Source: JBHENC01 sp046262295 (GTDB lineage Bacteria; Acidobacteriota; Blastocatellia; Pyrinomonadales; Pyrinomonadaceae). Taken from it: a DNA stretch of 64,000 bases. The stretch lies in contig JBHENC010000002.1 in assembly GCA_046262295.1 (NCBI GenBank), forward strand, positions 450,571-514,570, in the 5' to 3' direction. The translations under genes were made by a program, and so were the position numbers. Of the stretch, positions 33,679 through 42,168 are shown one piece after another. The notes under the pieces were generated by a model that made no database searches, was not told the origin of the DNA, and saw nothing but the letters and a program-made list of their open reading frames with translations. How positions within the stretch are numbered: the stretch's first letter is position 1; the number at the start of each line of letters is the position of its first letter.

Positions 33679-34377
33679 ATGAAGAGATTAGTTACCCTCG
33701 GCCTCGCCATCGCACTTTTAATTCCCGCCGTCACCGGCATCGCGCCCCGCAGCGCCAATGTTCAGGCGCAGGGCGCGGGACTCGTCAGCTCCATCCTGAA
33801 TCGCATCGAGCAGAACCAGCGCAGCCTGCGCAGCTTGCGCGCCGGTATCAGCATGGAAAAATTCAATGCACAACTCGGCGAAAACGATAAGCGTCAGGGC
33901 CTCGTGCGCTATGTTCCGGCGAAGGGGCGCAGCGCCAATGTGCGTGTTGACTGGCAGCGCCCGGATGAAACGCTGGCCGTTTTGAACGGGCAATATACGC
34001 TCTACATTCCGCGCAAGAATATGGCTTACGTCGGCAATGCGCGCTCGAATAAAAACAAAGTCGGCGGCATCTTCGAGTTAATGAACCTTTCAGGCGCAGA
34101 GATCAGGTCGCGGTATCAATATGAATATCTAGGGGGCGAAACGCTGTGGGGCGGCGTTCGCACGGATCATTTCAAGTTTACGCCGAAGGGCGCGGCGAAT
34201 TACAAATATGCTGAAGCCTGGGCGGACGCGAGCGGCATGATTGTGCAAACCAAAGTCATCGAGCGGAATGACGATACGACCACCGTGCGGCTGACCAACA
34301 TCGAAAAGAACGCGCGCGTTTCGTCGGATGATTTTCGTCTTAACTTGCCGGGCGACGTGAAAAAAGTTAAAGGCTAA
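33679..34377 (+). CDS. LolA-like periplasmic outer-membrane lipoprotein carrier
   Basis: 232 residues from ATG 33679 (AAGGAG at 7 bases). Signal peptide (about 1-30, ending ANVQA). Then IEQNQRSLRSLRAGISMEKF, VRYVPAKGRSANVRVDWQRPDETLAVLNGQYTLYIP and other antiparallel strands of the LolA fold, with a Gly-rich hinge (EYLGGETLWGG). LolA carries lipoproteins across the periplasm. It differs from Escherichia LolA, so it may carry another acylated cargo. A strong terminator at 34409-34445 closes the cluster. Confidence 0.75.
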   Translation: MKRLVTLGLAIALLIPAVTGIAPRSANVQAQGAGLVSSILNRIEQNQRSLRSLRAGISMEKFNAQLGENDKRQGLVRYVPAKGRSANVRVDWQRPDETLAVLNGQYTLYIPRKNMAYVGNARSNKNKVGGIFELMNLSGAEIRSRYQYEYLGGETLWGGVRTDHFKFTPKGAANYKYAEAWADASGMIVQTKVIERNDDTTTVRLTNIEKNARVSSDDFRLNLPGDVKKVKG

Positions 34378-34408
34378 GCGCGATTTGTGTAAGCTTTTGT
34401 GAAGACGC

Positions 34409-34445
34409 GAGGCTCCGGCCTAAAAACCGGAGCCTCTGTTTTTTT
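34409..34445 (+). terminator. Rho-independent terminator after the LolA-like gene
   Basis: GAGGCTCCGG (34409-34418) pairs perfectly with CCGGAGCCTC (34427-34436), loop of eight bases, then TGTTTTTTT. High-confidence transcription stop for the 30.1-34.4 kb operon. Confidence 0.92.
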
Positions 34446-34579
34446 GGCCTTCAACTTGCAGGAATCGCTTTCGCTTCTTGCCTTCGCGCCCGTCGTTGGC
34501 TATTCTTTCAAATCTTTGCTTTACCCAGAACGCCAATTACGCCGTTTCAATTTCAGCGCGGATATGTTCGTTTCACGAA

Positions 34580-35602
34580 ATGCAGAAAAGTAGATTCATC
34601 AAGCAGAAATTCCGCGAGGCGAGTTTTATCACGCGCGCGCTTCTTTCCACGCAGCATCCGGTGCTCGCGCATATTATCCCGATGCGCCGCTGCAATCTGG
34701 CCTGCGCCTATTGCAACGAGTACGACAAGGTCTCCGAGCCTGTGCCGCTTGATGAAATGAAGCGGCGGCTGGACAAACTCGCGGAGCTTGGCACGTCCGT
34801 CGTGACCATCTCCGGCGGCGAGCCTTTGATGCACCCGCAGCTGGACGAAATCATCCGGCGCATACGCTCGCACGGTATGATTGCCGGTCTTATCTCCAAC
34901 GGCTACTACATGACGCCCGCGCGCATCAAGCGTTTGAATGACGCCGGACTCGAATATTTGCAGATTAGTATTGACAACGTCGCGCCGGACGCGGTGTCGA
35001 AAAAGAGTCTGAAGTTGTTGGAGAAAAAGCTGCGCTGGCTCGCCGAGAACGCGGAGTTTCACATTAACATCAACAGCGTGATTGGCGGCGGCATAGAGAC
35101 TCCCGAAGACGCGCTGGTGATCGCGCAGCACGCTGTCGAACTCGGCTTTTCAACCACCGTCGGCGTCATCCACGACAACGACGGAACTTTGAAGCCACTC
35201 TCCGAAAAAGAGCGAAACATTTTTCAGGAAGTCAAAAAGCTCGGCAACAAAGACCACGCGCGCCTTAACTGGTTTCAAGACAATATCGCCGAAGGCAAGC
35301 CTTACGAATGGCGCTGCCGCGCCGGTGCGCGCTATCTTTACATCTGCGAAGAGGGACTCGTCCACTGGTGTTCGCAGCAGCGCGGCTATCCGGGCATTCC
35401 GCTCGCAGACTACACGATGAAAGATTTCACGCGCGAGTACAACACGGAGAAGTGGTGTGCTCCGACGTGTACGCTGCAATGCGTTCATCAAGTCGGCATT
35501 CTCGACAATTGGCGCGACCCGCAAAAACTTCTGCCCGGCGATAGCGGCAACGCTAACCAAACTCAAGGTTCCGTCAATCAACAGGTATTGCGCGCAGATT
35601 AA
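34580..35602 (+). CDS. Radical SAM protein with C-terminal cysteine cluster
   Basis: 340 residues from ATG 34580. CxxxCxxC in RRCNLACAYCNEYDK binds the SAM [4Fe-4S] cluster; VTISGGEPLMHPQ and LISNGYY are SAM-domain signatures. A Cys-rich C-terminal part (WRCRAGARYLYICEEGLVHWC, then WCAPTCTLQC) resembles a SPASM/Twitch auxiliary cluster region, giving a protein of SPASM type. Substrate unknown; the protein could modify a peptide or lipid. An upstream start at 34478 adds residues without a match to the family. It is followed by the VWFA gene. Confidence 0.8.
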   Translation: MQKSRFIKQKFREASFITRALLSTQHPVLAHIIPMRRCNLACAYCNEYDKVSEPVPLDEMKRRLDKLAELGTSVVTISGGEPLMHPQLDEIIRRIRSHGMIAGLISNGYYMTPARIKRLNDAGLEYLQISIDNVAPDAVSKKSLKLLEKKLRWLAENAEFHININSVIGGGIETPEDALVIAQHAVELGFSTTVGVIHDNDGTLKPLSEKERNIFQEVKKLGNKDHARLNWFQDNIAEGKPYEWRCRAGARYLYICEEGLVHWCSQQRGYPGIPLADYTMKDFTREYNTEKWCAPTCTLQCVHQVGILDNWRDPQKLLPGDSGNANQTQGSVNQQVLRAD

Positions 35603-35651
35603 TGTGGCGTGCCGGATAATTAAACTTGTAAATCTCCTCATAGGTGTAACC

Positions 35652-36683
35652 ATGATGGCTACCTCGCGCTGCAAAGCGATTCGGAGTCTTACCACCTTTT
35701 CCTTTTCCACTGCTCTTGCTCTACTTCTTGTTACGTCCCACATTTGCACAGCGCAACAAATAACCGCTACGCCCGTAGAAAATAACTTTCACAACGAGCC
35801 TGACAAATCAATTGTGCTGAATGTTACGGTAACAAACGAGCGCGGCCATTTCATTGCGGGATTAGGTAAGGCTAACTTTACTCTTTACGATGGTAAAGCC
35901 CCGCAAGAGTTTACGTTCCTGGGGCGCAAAGATGTTCCTGTCAGCGTCAATATTCTTCTCGATATATCAGGATCAATCAATGAAGATCGGAGCATGAAGA
36001 AGGTCGGTTTCATTAAAGATGCACTAAGTGCGTTTATAAAGGCGAGTAACAGTAGCAACGAATATTTTCTAACGGTCTTTAGTAGTACAGCTCAGGTCAT
36101 CGGCGGCGCACATACTGCGGAAACCGTCTTGGCCGATGCGGACAAAATTCTTTCAGCTAGATTTCACGGCCAAACAGCTTTTTATGATGCTTGTTTTACG
36201 GGGATCGAGCAGGTCATGCGCGGCGTACATTCCAAGCGAGTTGTTTTTGTTATTAGTGACGGAGAAGATAATCGCTCGCAACACAAATTCAAAGATGTGC
36301 TCCGCTTGCTGAAGGATACAAATGTAATATTGTATGCAGTTAATGTCGTCAGTGATGGGAACAAAAAATATCCTTTAGCTGAAGAAGGTCACCACCATTT
36401 GCAAGAACTTGCCAGAGCAAGCGGCGGCATAGTTTACATACCGACAAAGATAGAAGATATAAACCTGATGGCCGAATATATTGCGGAAGAACTACGCAAG
36501 CAGTACGCGCTATCTTTCAATCCGGCGCGCGATGCGAACGGTAAAGAGTGGCATCGCTTGGAAGTTAAAGCAACTCTGCCTCCCGAAAGCCACCTCAAAG
36601 TTAAGCGTACCGTAGTGCGTACCCGTGAAGGATACTTTGGAAGGCGAATCGTTCCTTATTTCCATATAGCTTGTACAGACTAA
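35652..36683 (+). CDS. VWFA-domain secreted protein, acidobacterial type
   Basis: 343 residues from ATG 35652. Signal peptide (about 14-35, ending CTAQQ). N-terminal segment VLNVTVTNERGHFIAGLGKANFTLYDGKAPQEFTF precedes a von Willebrand A domain with the MIDAS motif DISGSINED, a middle Thr (GQTAFYDA) and VVFVISDGEDN. These features match the 'VWFA-related Acidobacterial domain' family (TIGR03436). Composition is more AT-rich than the neighbours, so recent transfer or relaxed selection is possible. Function unknown; extracellular adhesion is the usual guess. Confidence 0.9.
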   Translation: MMATSRCKAIRSLTTFSFSTALALLLVTSHICTAQQITATPVENNFHNEPDKSIVLNVTVTNERGHFIAGLGKANFTLYDGKAPQEFTFLGRKDVPVSVNILLDISGSINEDRSMKKVGFIKDALSAFIKASNSSNEYFLTVFSSTAQVIGGAHTAETVLADADKILSARFHGQTAFYDACFTGIEQVMRGVHSKRVVFVISDGEDNRSQHKFKDVLRLLKDTNVILYAVNVVSDGNKKYPLAEEGHHHLQELARASGGIVYIPTKIEDINLMAEYIAEELRKQYALSFNPARDANGKEWHRLEVKATLPPESHLKVKRTVVRTREGYFGRRIVPYFHIACTD

Positions 36684-36689
36684 ATTACC

Positions 36690-36766
36690 CCGCCGTCAGC
36701 ACCACGCACTTCGTCCTGCTGCACCATTCCGGCCTCAAGCAGTATGCGCTCGCCGATGCGAACCAA
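36690..36766 (-). pseudogene. pyk 3'-end fragment (direct repeat)
   Basis: 77 bases matching positions 37716-37791 of pyruvate kinase with about 9 mismatches and one inserted base. On the minus strand it encodes a GERILLEAGMVQQDEV segment and then loses frame where pyk continues with the final VLMAGRLSG. It lies at the far side of the TPR gene, so that gene is bracketed by the two pyk 3' ends. Confidence 0.85.
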
Positions 36767-36846
36767 AAAAGTTCTGTCAGCCACCCGATGCTACGCGCTG
36801 AATAGTTCGCCGGAATTCAAACCTCTCAAACTTCTTAACGAGCAAA

Positions 36847-37599
36847 CTACTTTAAGGTTCCTTGCACGCGGACGCGCGCCGTATCGCATTGCGCGGCGGG
36901 TTGTTTCTGTGCGCAACTCGCGCCTTCCAGAAATCTTTTATATTCGCGCGCGGCTTCTTCCGGGCGTTTCAGCTTTTCTAAAGCGGCGGCGATACGAAAG
37001 GGAAGTTCGTCGTCGGGTTCGCCCATCTTCTCGGCGGTGCGGTATTCCGCGAGTGATTCCCGCCATTGCTCGTTGGCGGCAAGCTCGTCGGCGAGCAGTT
37101 TGCGCGTGTGCGCGTTGTCCGGTTCCGATTGCAGCACGATGCGAAATTCGCTGATGGCTTCTTCGTGTTGTCTGCGCAAACGAGCTTGATAGGCGCGCAT
37201 CAAGTGAGCATCGGCGCTCGTGTAGTCTCTGTAAAAATAGAAAGCGATGAGCGAGAGCGCGACAACTAAATATGCAAGCGGCAGTGTATATCGCCAACGA
37301 ATAGACGGAATGACCCGCTTACTCAAATGAGAAATTCCATTGTTGATTCGGGCTGTCGCTGCTGCTTGCGATCTTTGTTGACGGGGAAACAAGAGGCGGG
37401 CGGCAATGTAAAGCGGCAATAATACGAGCGGAAGAAAAAGCGTGCCGAGCGTAAAGCCTGCCACAGCATAAAAGGGAAATCGTTGTCGTCGTGCATCGGC
37501 AAGCACGAGCGCGGAAACAACCGCCGCGAGCGCAAGCAAGGCGAGGCGCAGCAGGTCTACCAACTCGCCGAGCGATATTTGATGCGGCAACAAACTCAA
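36847..37599 (-). CDS. Membrane protein with C-terminal TPR-like repeats
   Basis: 250 residues, apparent TTG start at 37599. Several hydrophobic segments near the N-terminus (LVDLLRLALLALAAVVSALVLA; YAVAGFTLGTLFLPLVLLPLYIAARLLF) and one more (TLPLAYLVVALSLIAFYFY), then TPR motifs (AHLMRAYQARLRRQHEEAISEFRIVLQSEPDN; RKLLADELAANEQWRESLAEYRTAEKM; AAALEKLKRPEEAAREYKRFL). It likely anchors a protein-interaction scaffold in the membrane. Enclosed by the pyk 3'-end repeats, it may be an inserted gene. Confidence 0.68.
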   Translation of the reverse strand: MSLLPHQISLGELVDLLRLALLALAAVVSALVLADARRQRFPFYAVAGFTLGTLFLPLVLLPLYIAARLLFPRQQRSQAAATARINNGISHLSKRVIPSIRWRYTLPLAYLVVALSLIAFYFYRDYTSADAHLMRAYQARLRRQHEEAISEFRIVLQSEPDNAHTRKLLADELAANEQWRESLAEYRTAEKMGEPDDELPFRIAAALEKLKRPEEAAREYKRFLEGASCAQKQPAAQCDTARVRVQGTLK

Positions 37600-37641
37600 G
37601 ATTCAACGCTCGCGGAAACCCGTCTGACGACTACTTAATTC

Positions 37642-39078
37642 CTACTGCTGGCGCACATCGCTGCCGATTCTGTGTAATTTGATAGAGCTTGAAAGTCCTA
37701 AACCGGAGAGCCTGCCCGCCATCAATACCAGCACTTCATCCTGCTGCACCATTCCCGCTTCGAGCAGTGTGCGCTCGCCGATGCGAATCAAATCTTCGGT
37801 GCGCTCGCATGGCGGATGCAGCACGGATTCGACGCCCCACACGAGCGAGAGTTCGTTCTGCACATCTTTGGACGGCGTCAGCGCGATGATGCGTTGCGCG
37901 GGCCGAAGCGTCGAGAGCCTATGCGCCATCAGTCCCGATTCGGTGAAGACGACGATGGTGCGCGCGCTCATCTCTTCGGCGGCGAAGGCGGCGGCTTCCG
38001 AAAGCGCGCGGCTGAAACTGCCGGATTGTTTGCCGAGCCAGATACCGCGCGCGTGCGTTGCGCCGGGGCGTCCGGCTTCCGCCGATTCGATAATGCGCGC
38101 CATCGTCGCAACCGTCGGCACGGGATATTGTCCAATCGCCGTTTCGTTCGAGAGCATCACGGTGTCCGAGCCGTCCCAGACGGCGTTCGCCACATCGGTT
38201 GATTCGGCGCGCGTCGGGCGCGGGTTGCTGACCATTGACTGCAACATCTGCGTCGCCGTAATAACGAGTTTGCCCGCGATGTTGGCCTGCTCGATGATAC
38301 GCTTTTGATAAACGGGAACGAGTTCGACGCTGGTTTCAACTCCCAAATCGCCGCGCGCGACCATCAGCCCGTCGGCGGCCTCGATTATCTCATCCAGATG
38401 GTCAATCGCTTCGGCCTTCTCGATCTTGGCGATGAGCGGAGCGCGCCCGCCCGCCGCTTTGATGAGCGCCTGCGCTTCCGTGCAATCTTCGGCGCGCCGC
38501 ACGAAAGAGAGCGCAATGTAGTCCGCGCCCTGCCGCACAGCCCATTGCAGATCGCGGCGGTCTTTGTCCGTCAAAGATGGAATCGGCAATTGCACGCCCG
38601 GCAAGTTGATGCCTTTACGCTCACCGAGCACGCCGCCGTTGATGACGCGGCAGACCACATCCGTCTCGGTCGTGCGTTCGACGTGAAGCTCTATCGCGCC
38701 GTCGTCGAGCAAGAGCCGCGCGCCCGCTCTGACGTCGCGCGCCATGCCCGCGTAGTTGGTCGAGACTTCGTGCGCGTCGCCGCCGACGGAGCGTGTGGTG
38801 ATGGTAAACAGGCCGTTGGTTTCAAGCTGCACGGGCTGGCCGTTTTTGAGCACGCCGGTTCTGATCTTCGGCCCCGATAGGTCTACGAGTACCGTCAGCG
38901 GACGCTTCATTGTTTCCGCAGCGGCACGCGCTCTTTTAATATTCTCGGCGTGCTCGTCCTGCGTGCCGTGCGACATATTGATGCGAACGCCGCTTGTTCC
39001 CGCCGCGATCAACGCTTCAAGCACTACGGGTTCGCGCGACGCAGGCCCCAGCGTCGCAAGGATTTTAGCTCTTCTCAC
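37642..39078 (-). CDS. pyk: Pyruvate kinase
   Basis: 478 residues. Substrate and Mg/K-binding segments: RRAKILATLGPASREP, INMSHGT, VLVDLSGPKIRTG, IAKIEKAEA (catalytic Lys), DGLMVARGDLGVE and NPRPTRAESTDVANAVWDGSDTVMLS. The enzyme transfers phosphate from PEP to ADP at the end of glycolysis. Last residues of its C-terminal domain are duplicated as a fragment at 36690-36766. The start at 39078 gives the usual N-terminus. Confidence 0.95.
   Translation of the reverse strand: MRRAKILATLGPASREPVVLEALIAAGTSGVRINMSHGTQDEHAENIKRARAAAETMKRPLTVLVDLSGPKIRTGVLKNGQPVQLETNGLFTITTRSVGGDAHEVSTNYAGMARDVRAGARLLLDDGAIELHVERTTETDVVCRVINGGVLGERKGINLPGVQLPIPSLTDKDRRDLQWAVRQGADYIALSFVRRAEDCTEAQALIKAAGGRAPLIAKIEKAEAIDHLDEIIEAADGLMVARGDLGVETSVELVPVYQKRIIEQANIAGKLVITATQMLQSMVSNPRPTRAESTDVANAVWDGSDTVMLSNETAIGQYPVPTVATMARIIESAEAGRPGATHARGIWLGKQSGSFSRALSEAAAFAAEEMSARTIVVFTESGLMAHRLSTLRPAQRIIALTPSKDVQNELSLVWGVESVLHPPCERTEDLIRIGERTLLEAGMVQQDEVLVLMAGRLSGLGLSSSIKLHRIGSDVRQQ
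37716..37791 (-). repeat. pyk 3'-end region matched by the 36690-36766 fragment
   Basis: The gene copy of the repeat; direct orientation relative to the fragment, about 950 bases apart. Confidence 0.85.
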
Positions 39079-39174
39079 AATGACTCCAGATTTAATGTAA
39101 CGGATTCGGATACGTAACGACTAAGCTTACCACTAGATACAGAAGCGTTCATTATTACTCGCCGCAAAATATGT

Positions 39175-41196
39175 TCATATAGCTATTTCGCCCGCCGTGA
39201 GTGCATCGCGTTTGCGCAGATACGACATCACGGTGGCAACGAAGGTTGAGTGCGACCACGTTAAAGGCGAGACGGAGAGCGGCGCGCCCGTGTACGGATT
39301 GACCTGTTCGGCGAGCACGCCCGAAGGCAACGCGCGCGCGACAACCCATTCGAGGATTTCCAACGCCTCGCGTAATTCTGCAATCGTGCGTGCCCGCGCG
39401 ATACGATAATCCGCCAGCCATAATGTGCAGATGAACCAAGGATTGCCGGGCACTTCTTTTACAGTTGTTGCAATATGTTCGCGGCTTCTTGCGGCGGCGT
39501 TGGCGGCGGCATCGTGCATATAGCCGTCCGCTTCGTAACGCGCGACGCCGCCCACCTTCGTCTGCGCCCATAAAGTCTCTTTCACCGCGCGCATCGTTTC
39601 TTCCACCATGACATCATCGGGCGCGAACGCCCCGAAGTAAAAGATGCCGAAGAGCGAAGCGTCAACGGTCGCATCAATCTGATAGCCGCCGTCCGCCTGC
39701 GGCATCAGCGAGCGAGCGAAGCGGCGCAACTCCGTGCGGTACAGATGAGCGCGCATCGCATCGCGGACTTCAGTTGCAGCTTGCTCGTAAACTTGTGCGC
39801 GGTCTATTTCGCCGAAGAGCGTGGCGAATTTGGCGGCGGCGCGCAAGCCGCCGACCACCGTCGCGCAGGTAAAAGTATGAACGCCGCGCCGGTCTTCCCA
39901 CAAATTCCATGAAGGCGAGGGTAACTTCGTTTCTTCATCGCGGAAGCGCACGAGAAAATCGGCGGCGCGCGTAATCAGCGGGTGATAAAGTTTATTGGCA
40001 AACTCTATGTCGTGAAATTTATCGTAGTGATGCCAGAGCGCCCACAGCACGAGCGCGGTTTCGTCTTCCTGTATCGGCACGAGGCGCGTTTTCGTGCGCG
40101 CGTCCCATGCGGCGTGCCAGCCGGAAGCAACCGAACCATCCGCATTATACTTCTGCGAAAAATAGCCTTCCGGCGAAATGATGCGCCCGCACAGATCGAA
40201 GAACGAACGGGAGAGATGCGAGTAGCCCGCGAGGTCTAGCGCGTGTGCGACAAGCGCGCCGTCGCGCGGCCACAAATAGCTGTAATGGTCTGTCGCCCGC
40301 AATGTCACATCGGAATCATTGGCCGCGATAATCGCGCCGCCGTTATCTACCTGCGTGCGCACGACGAGCAAGGATCGTTTGAACAGATCAACGATTGCCG
40401 TAGACAGATCGCCGAAGTTCGTTTCATTCTTGTTGACCCATGCGCGCCAGTAGTAGCGCGTGCGTTCGAGCAGCGCGCGTGGGCGGCGTTCGCGCGCGAG
40501 ATTGTTGAGTGTGGCGACCTCATCATAAGTTGTGCCGACGGCGATCCAGTAAAACATCTCGGCGGACGCTTGCGGCGCGATGAAGAGAGTTTGTCCGATG
40601 GTCGAATCAACGGAGCCTTCGGTAATCGCGCCTTCGGCTAATACGCCGTCTTCGGCATCGCGCCATGTCCCTTCCTGTCCGCGAAAGGCTTTGCGTCCCG
40701 TCGCAAAAGTTTCGACGCCTTCGGGCGCGTCGGTCGAGATGAGAAAGTAGCGTTGCCCTTTGTAGTGAATGATGGCGCGCGTGTCCGGGTCGAAGTAAGC
40801 CGTATCGCCGACTTCCGTTTCTGAGATGTAGAAATCCTGATGAAAGAAGAGACGGACTTCGCGCCGTGCGTTGCTCAAGTTGCGCACGCGCAGATGCCGC
40901 ACGAAGATGTTCTCATTAAGATCAACGGCATCGCTCAATATTATCTCGACGCGCAAGCGAGTATTTGTGAGACGCACTTCGGTGACGAGCGTATCCGGTT
41001 CATAGCGCAGGCTGCGCGTCCACTCTGTTTGATGAACCCACGAAAACAGGCCGTCAATCCATACGCCGAAGCGAAACGGGTGGCCTTCGGAATGGTTCTC
41101 TTTGCCTATGTAGGGAAAGTATATGTCGCGGATTTGATAGCAATCGTCAAAGGCGACGAGTAGCGAGCCGTTACCGACGGGAATGTCGCGTGGCAT
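39175..41196 (-). CDS. Glycoside hydrolase family 15 protein (glucoamylase/trehalase-like)
   Basis: 673 residues. N-terminal beta-sandwich (about 1-240) and an (alpha/alpha)6 barrel (about 280-660). Characteristic GH15 segments: RATDHYSYLWPRDGALV, QEDETALVLWALWHHYD (general acid Glu) and LAEQVNPYTGAPLSVSPLTWSHS (general base Glu in AEQV). GH15 enzymes release glucose from starch, glycogen, or trehalose; no signal peptide is seen, so an intracellular role (glycogen or trehalose) is likely. Next to pyk, consistent with sugar catabolism. Confidence 0.88.
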   Translation of the reverse strand: MPRDIPVGNGSLLVAFDDCYQIRDIYFPYIGKENHSEGHPFRFGVWIDGLFSWVHQTEWTRSLRYEPDTLVTEVRLTNTRLRVEIILSDAVDLNENIFVRHLRVRNLSNARREVRLFFHQDFYISETEVGDTAYFDPDTRAIIHYKGQRYFLISTDAPEGVETFATGRKAFRGQEGTWRDAEDGVLAEGAITEGSVDSTIGQTLFIAPQASAEMFYWIAVGTTYDEVATLNNLARERRPRALLERTRYYWRAWVNKNETNFGDLSTAIVDLFKRSLLVVRTQVDNGGAIIAANDSDVTLRATDHYSYLWPRDGALVAHALDLAGYSHLSRSFFDLCGRIISPEGYFSQKYNADGSVASGWHAAWDARTKTRLVPIQEDETALVLWALWHHYDKFHDIEFANKLYHPLITRAADFLVRFRDEETKLPSPSWNLWEDRRGVHTFTCATVVGGLRAAAKFATLFGEIDRAQVYEQAATEVRDAMRAHLYRTELRRFARSLMPQADGGYQIDATVDASLFGIFYFGAFAPDDVMVEETMRAVKETLWAQTKVGGVARYEADGYMHDAAANAAARSREHIATTVKEVPGNPWFICTLWLADYRIARARTIAELREALEILEWVVARALPSGVLAEQVNPYTGAPLSVSPLTWSHSTFVATVMSYLRKRDALTAGEIAI

Positions 41197-41267
41197 CTTT
41201 GGGCTGGACGTGTGCGGCGCGATTTGGCGGTATCGCTGAACTCTGAAATCGTCGCCGCTTGGGATCG

Positions 41268-41966
41268 TTAATGTGAAACGGCGGTTAGCGCACCGGCAGT
41301 GCTCGTATCGCTTGGCGCGGTGGCCTGTTTGCTGCCGCCATTTGCGGCAAGTGCTGTTTGGACGACGCGCTCAAGCTCTGCGGGCATCTCCGCGCCGTAA
41401 CTGATAAAGCGTTTGACGAGCCGCCCGTCGCGGTTGAAAACATACGTCTGCGGAATGCTATCGTCGTCGGAAAGATAAAGGTCAACCATCTCTTGATCTG
41501 GAAAACCGAGCGTGTAAGTGATGCCGAACTCTTTGACGAACTCCGGCACTTTGTCGCGGTCATCTGCGCCGCCGACGTTCAATCCGACGACGCGCAAGCC
41601 CTGTCCGGCGTACTGCTTTTGAAGTTTGACGAGATGCGGCGCTTCTTCGCGGCACGGCGGACACCATGTCGCGTAGAAATCGAGCACGACGACTTGCCCC
41701 GAATAGTTCGCAAGTTTACGGCGGCTGTTATCGAGCAGCGTCCAGCCGTAGGGCGGGCGGCTAAATTCGGCGGTGGCGGTTGTCGCACGTGTGGCGGGCG
41801 GTAAAGGAAAAGTTGTGCGCGGGGCAGACGCGCCGACGGGCGTGCTTCCGGCCTGAAGGTTCGATGAACCGCTGCCGTCACACGCCGCCGTCACGATTAG
41901 CATTGATAGCAAGACGAGTGTCAGCTTGAGCGTCCGGCGCGTTCTAATTTTGGGTGAAACGGTCAT
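41268..41966 (-). CDS. TlpA/ResA-like thioredoxin-fold lipoprotein or secreted protein
   Basis: 232 residues. An N-terminal hydrophobic segment ends in a Cys at 29 (VTAAC, weak lipobox since -3 is Thr). After a Thr/Pro/Ala-rich linker the thioredoxin domain shows VVVLDFYATWCPPCREE (CPPC active site) and GITYTLGFPD, then SIPQTYVFN (cis-Pro). TlpA/ResA proteins reduce cytochrome c or other envelope disulfides. It overlaps the start of yacG by 23 bases. Confidence 0.88.
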   Translation of the reverse strand: MTVSPKIRTRRTLKLTLVLLSMLIVTAACDGSGSSNLQAGSTPVGASAPRTTFPLPPATRATTATAEFSRPPYGWTLLDNSRRKLANYSGQVVVLDFYATWCPPCREEAPHLVKLQKQYAGQGLRVVGLNVGGADDRDKVPEFVKEFGITYTLGFPDQEMVDLYLSDDDSIPQTYVFNRDGRLVKRFISYGAEMPAELERVVQTALAANGGSKQATAPSDTSTAGALTAVSH

Positions 41967-42153
41967 CGCTTGCAGAGCGGTCGAGCGCGTTCGGCGTTTC
42001 GATGTGTTCGATAGACGAAGCGTTTTCGATGGGGACGCGGTATTCTTCGTCAGCCCACCGGCCGAAATCTATCATCTTGCAGCGTTCGGAACAGAATGTT
42101 CCTTTGGGTTCGTCGTGCCAGCTTGTTGGTTTACCGCAGGTCGGACATTTCAT
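41944..42153 (-). CDS. yacG: YacG-like zinc-binding DNA gyrase inhibitor
   Basis: 69 residues. Cys4 zinc site: CPTCGKPTSW then FCSERCKMIDFGRWADEEYRVP. YacG binds GyrB and inhibits gyrase, and the WADEEYRVP end is diagnostic. It overlaps the TlpA gene by 23 bases and starts 15 bases after the Crp/Fnr gene, so the three are probably one transcript. Confidence 0.92.
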   Translation of the reverse strand: MKCPTCGKPTSWHDEPKGTFCSERCKMIDFGRWADEEYRVPIENASSIEHIETPNALDRSASDDRFTQN

Positions 42154-42168
42154 AGTTCTTGGGATGCT

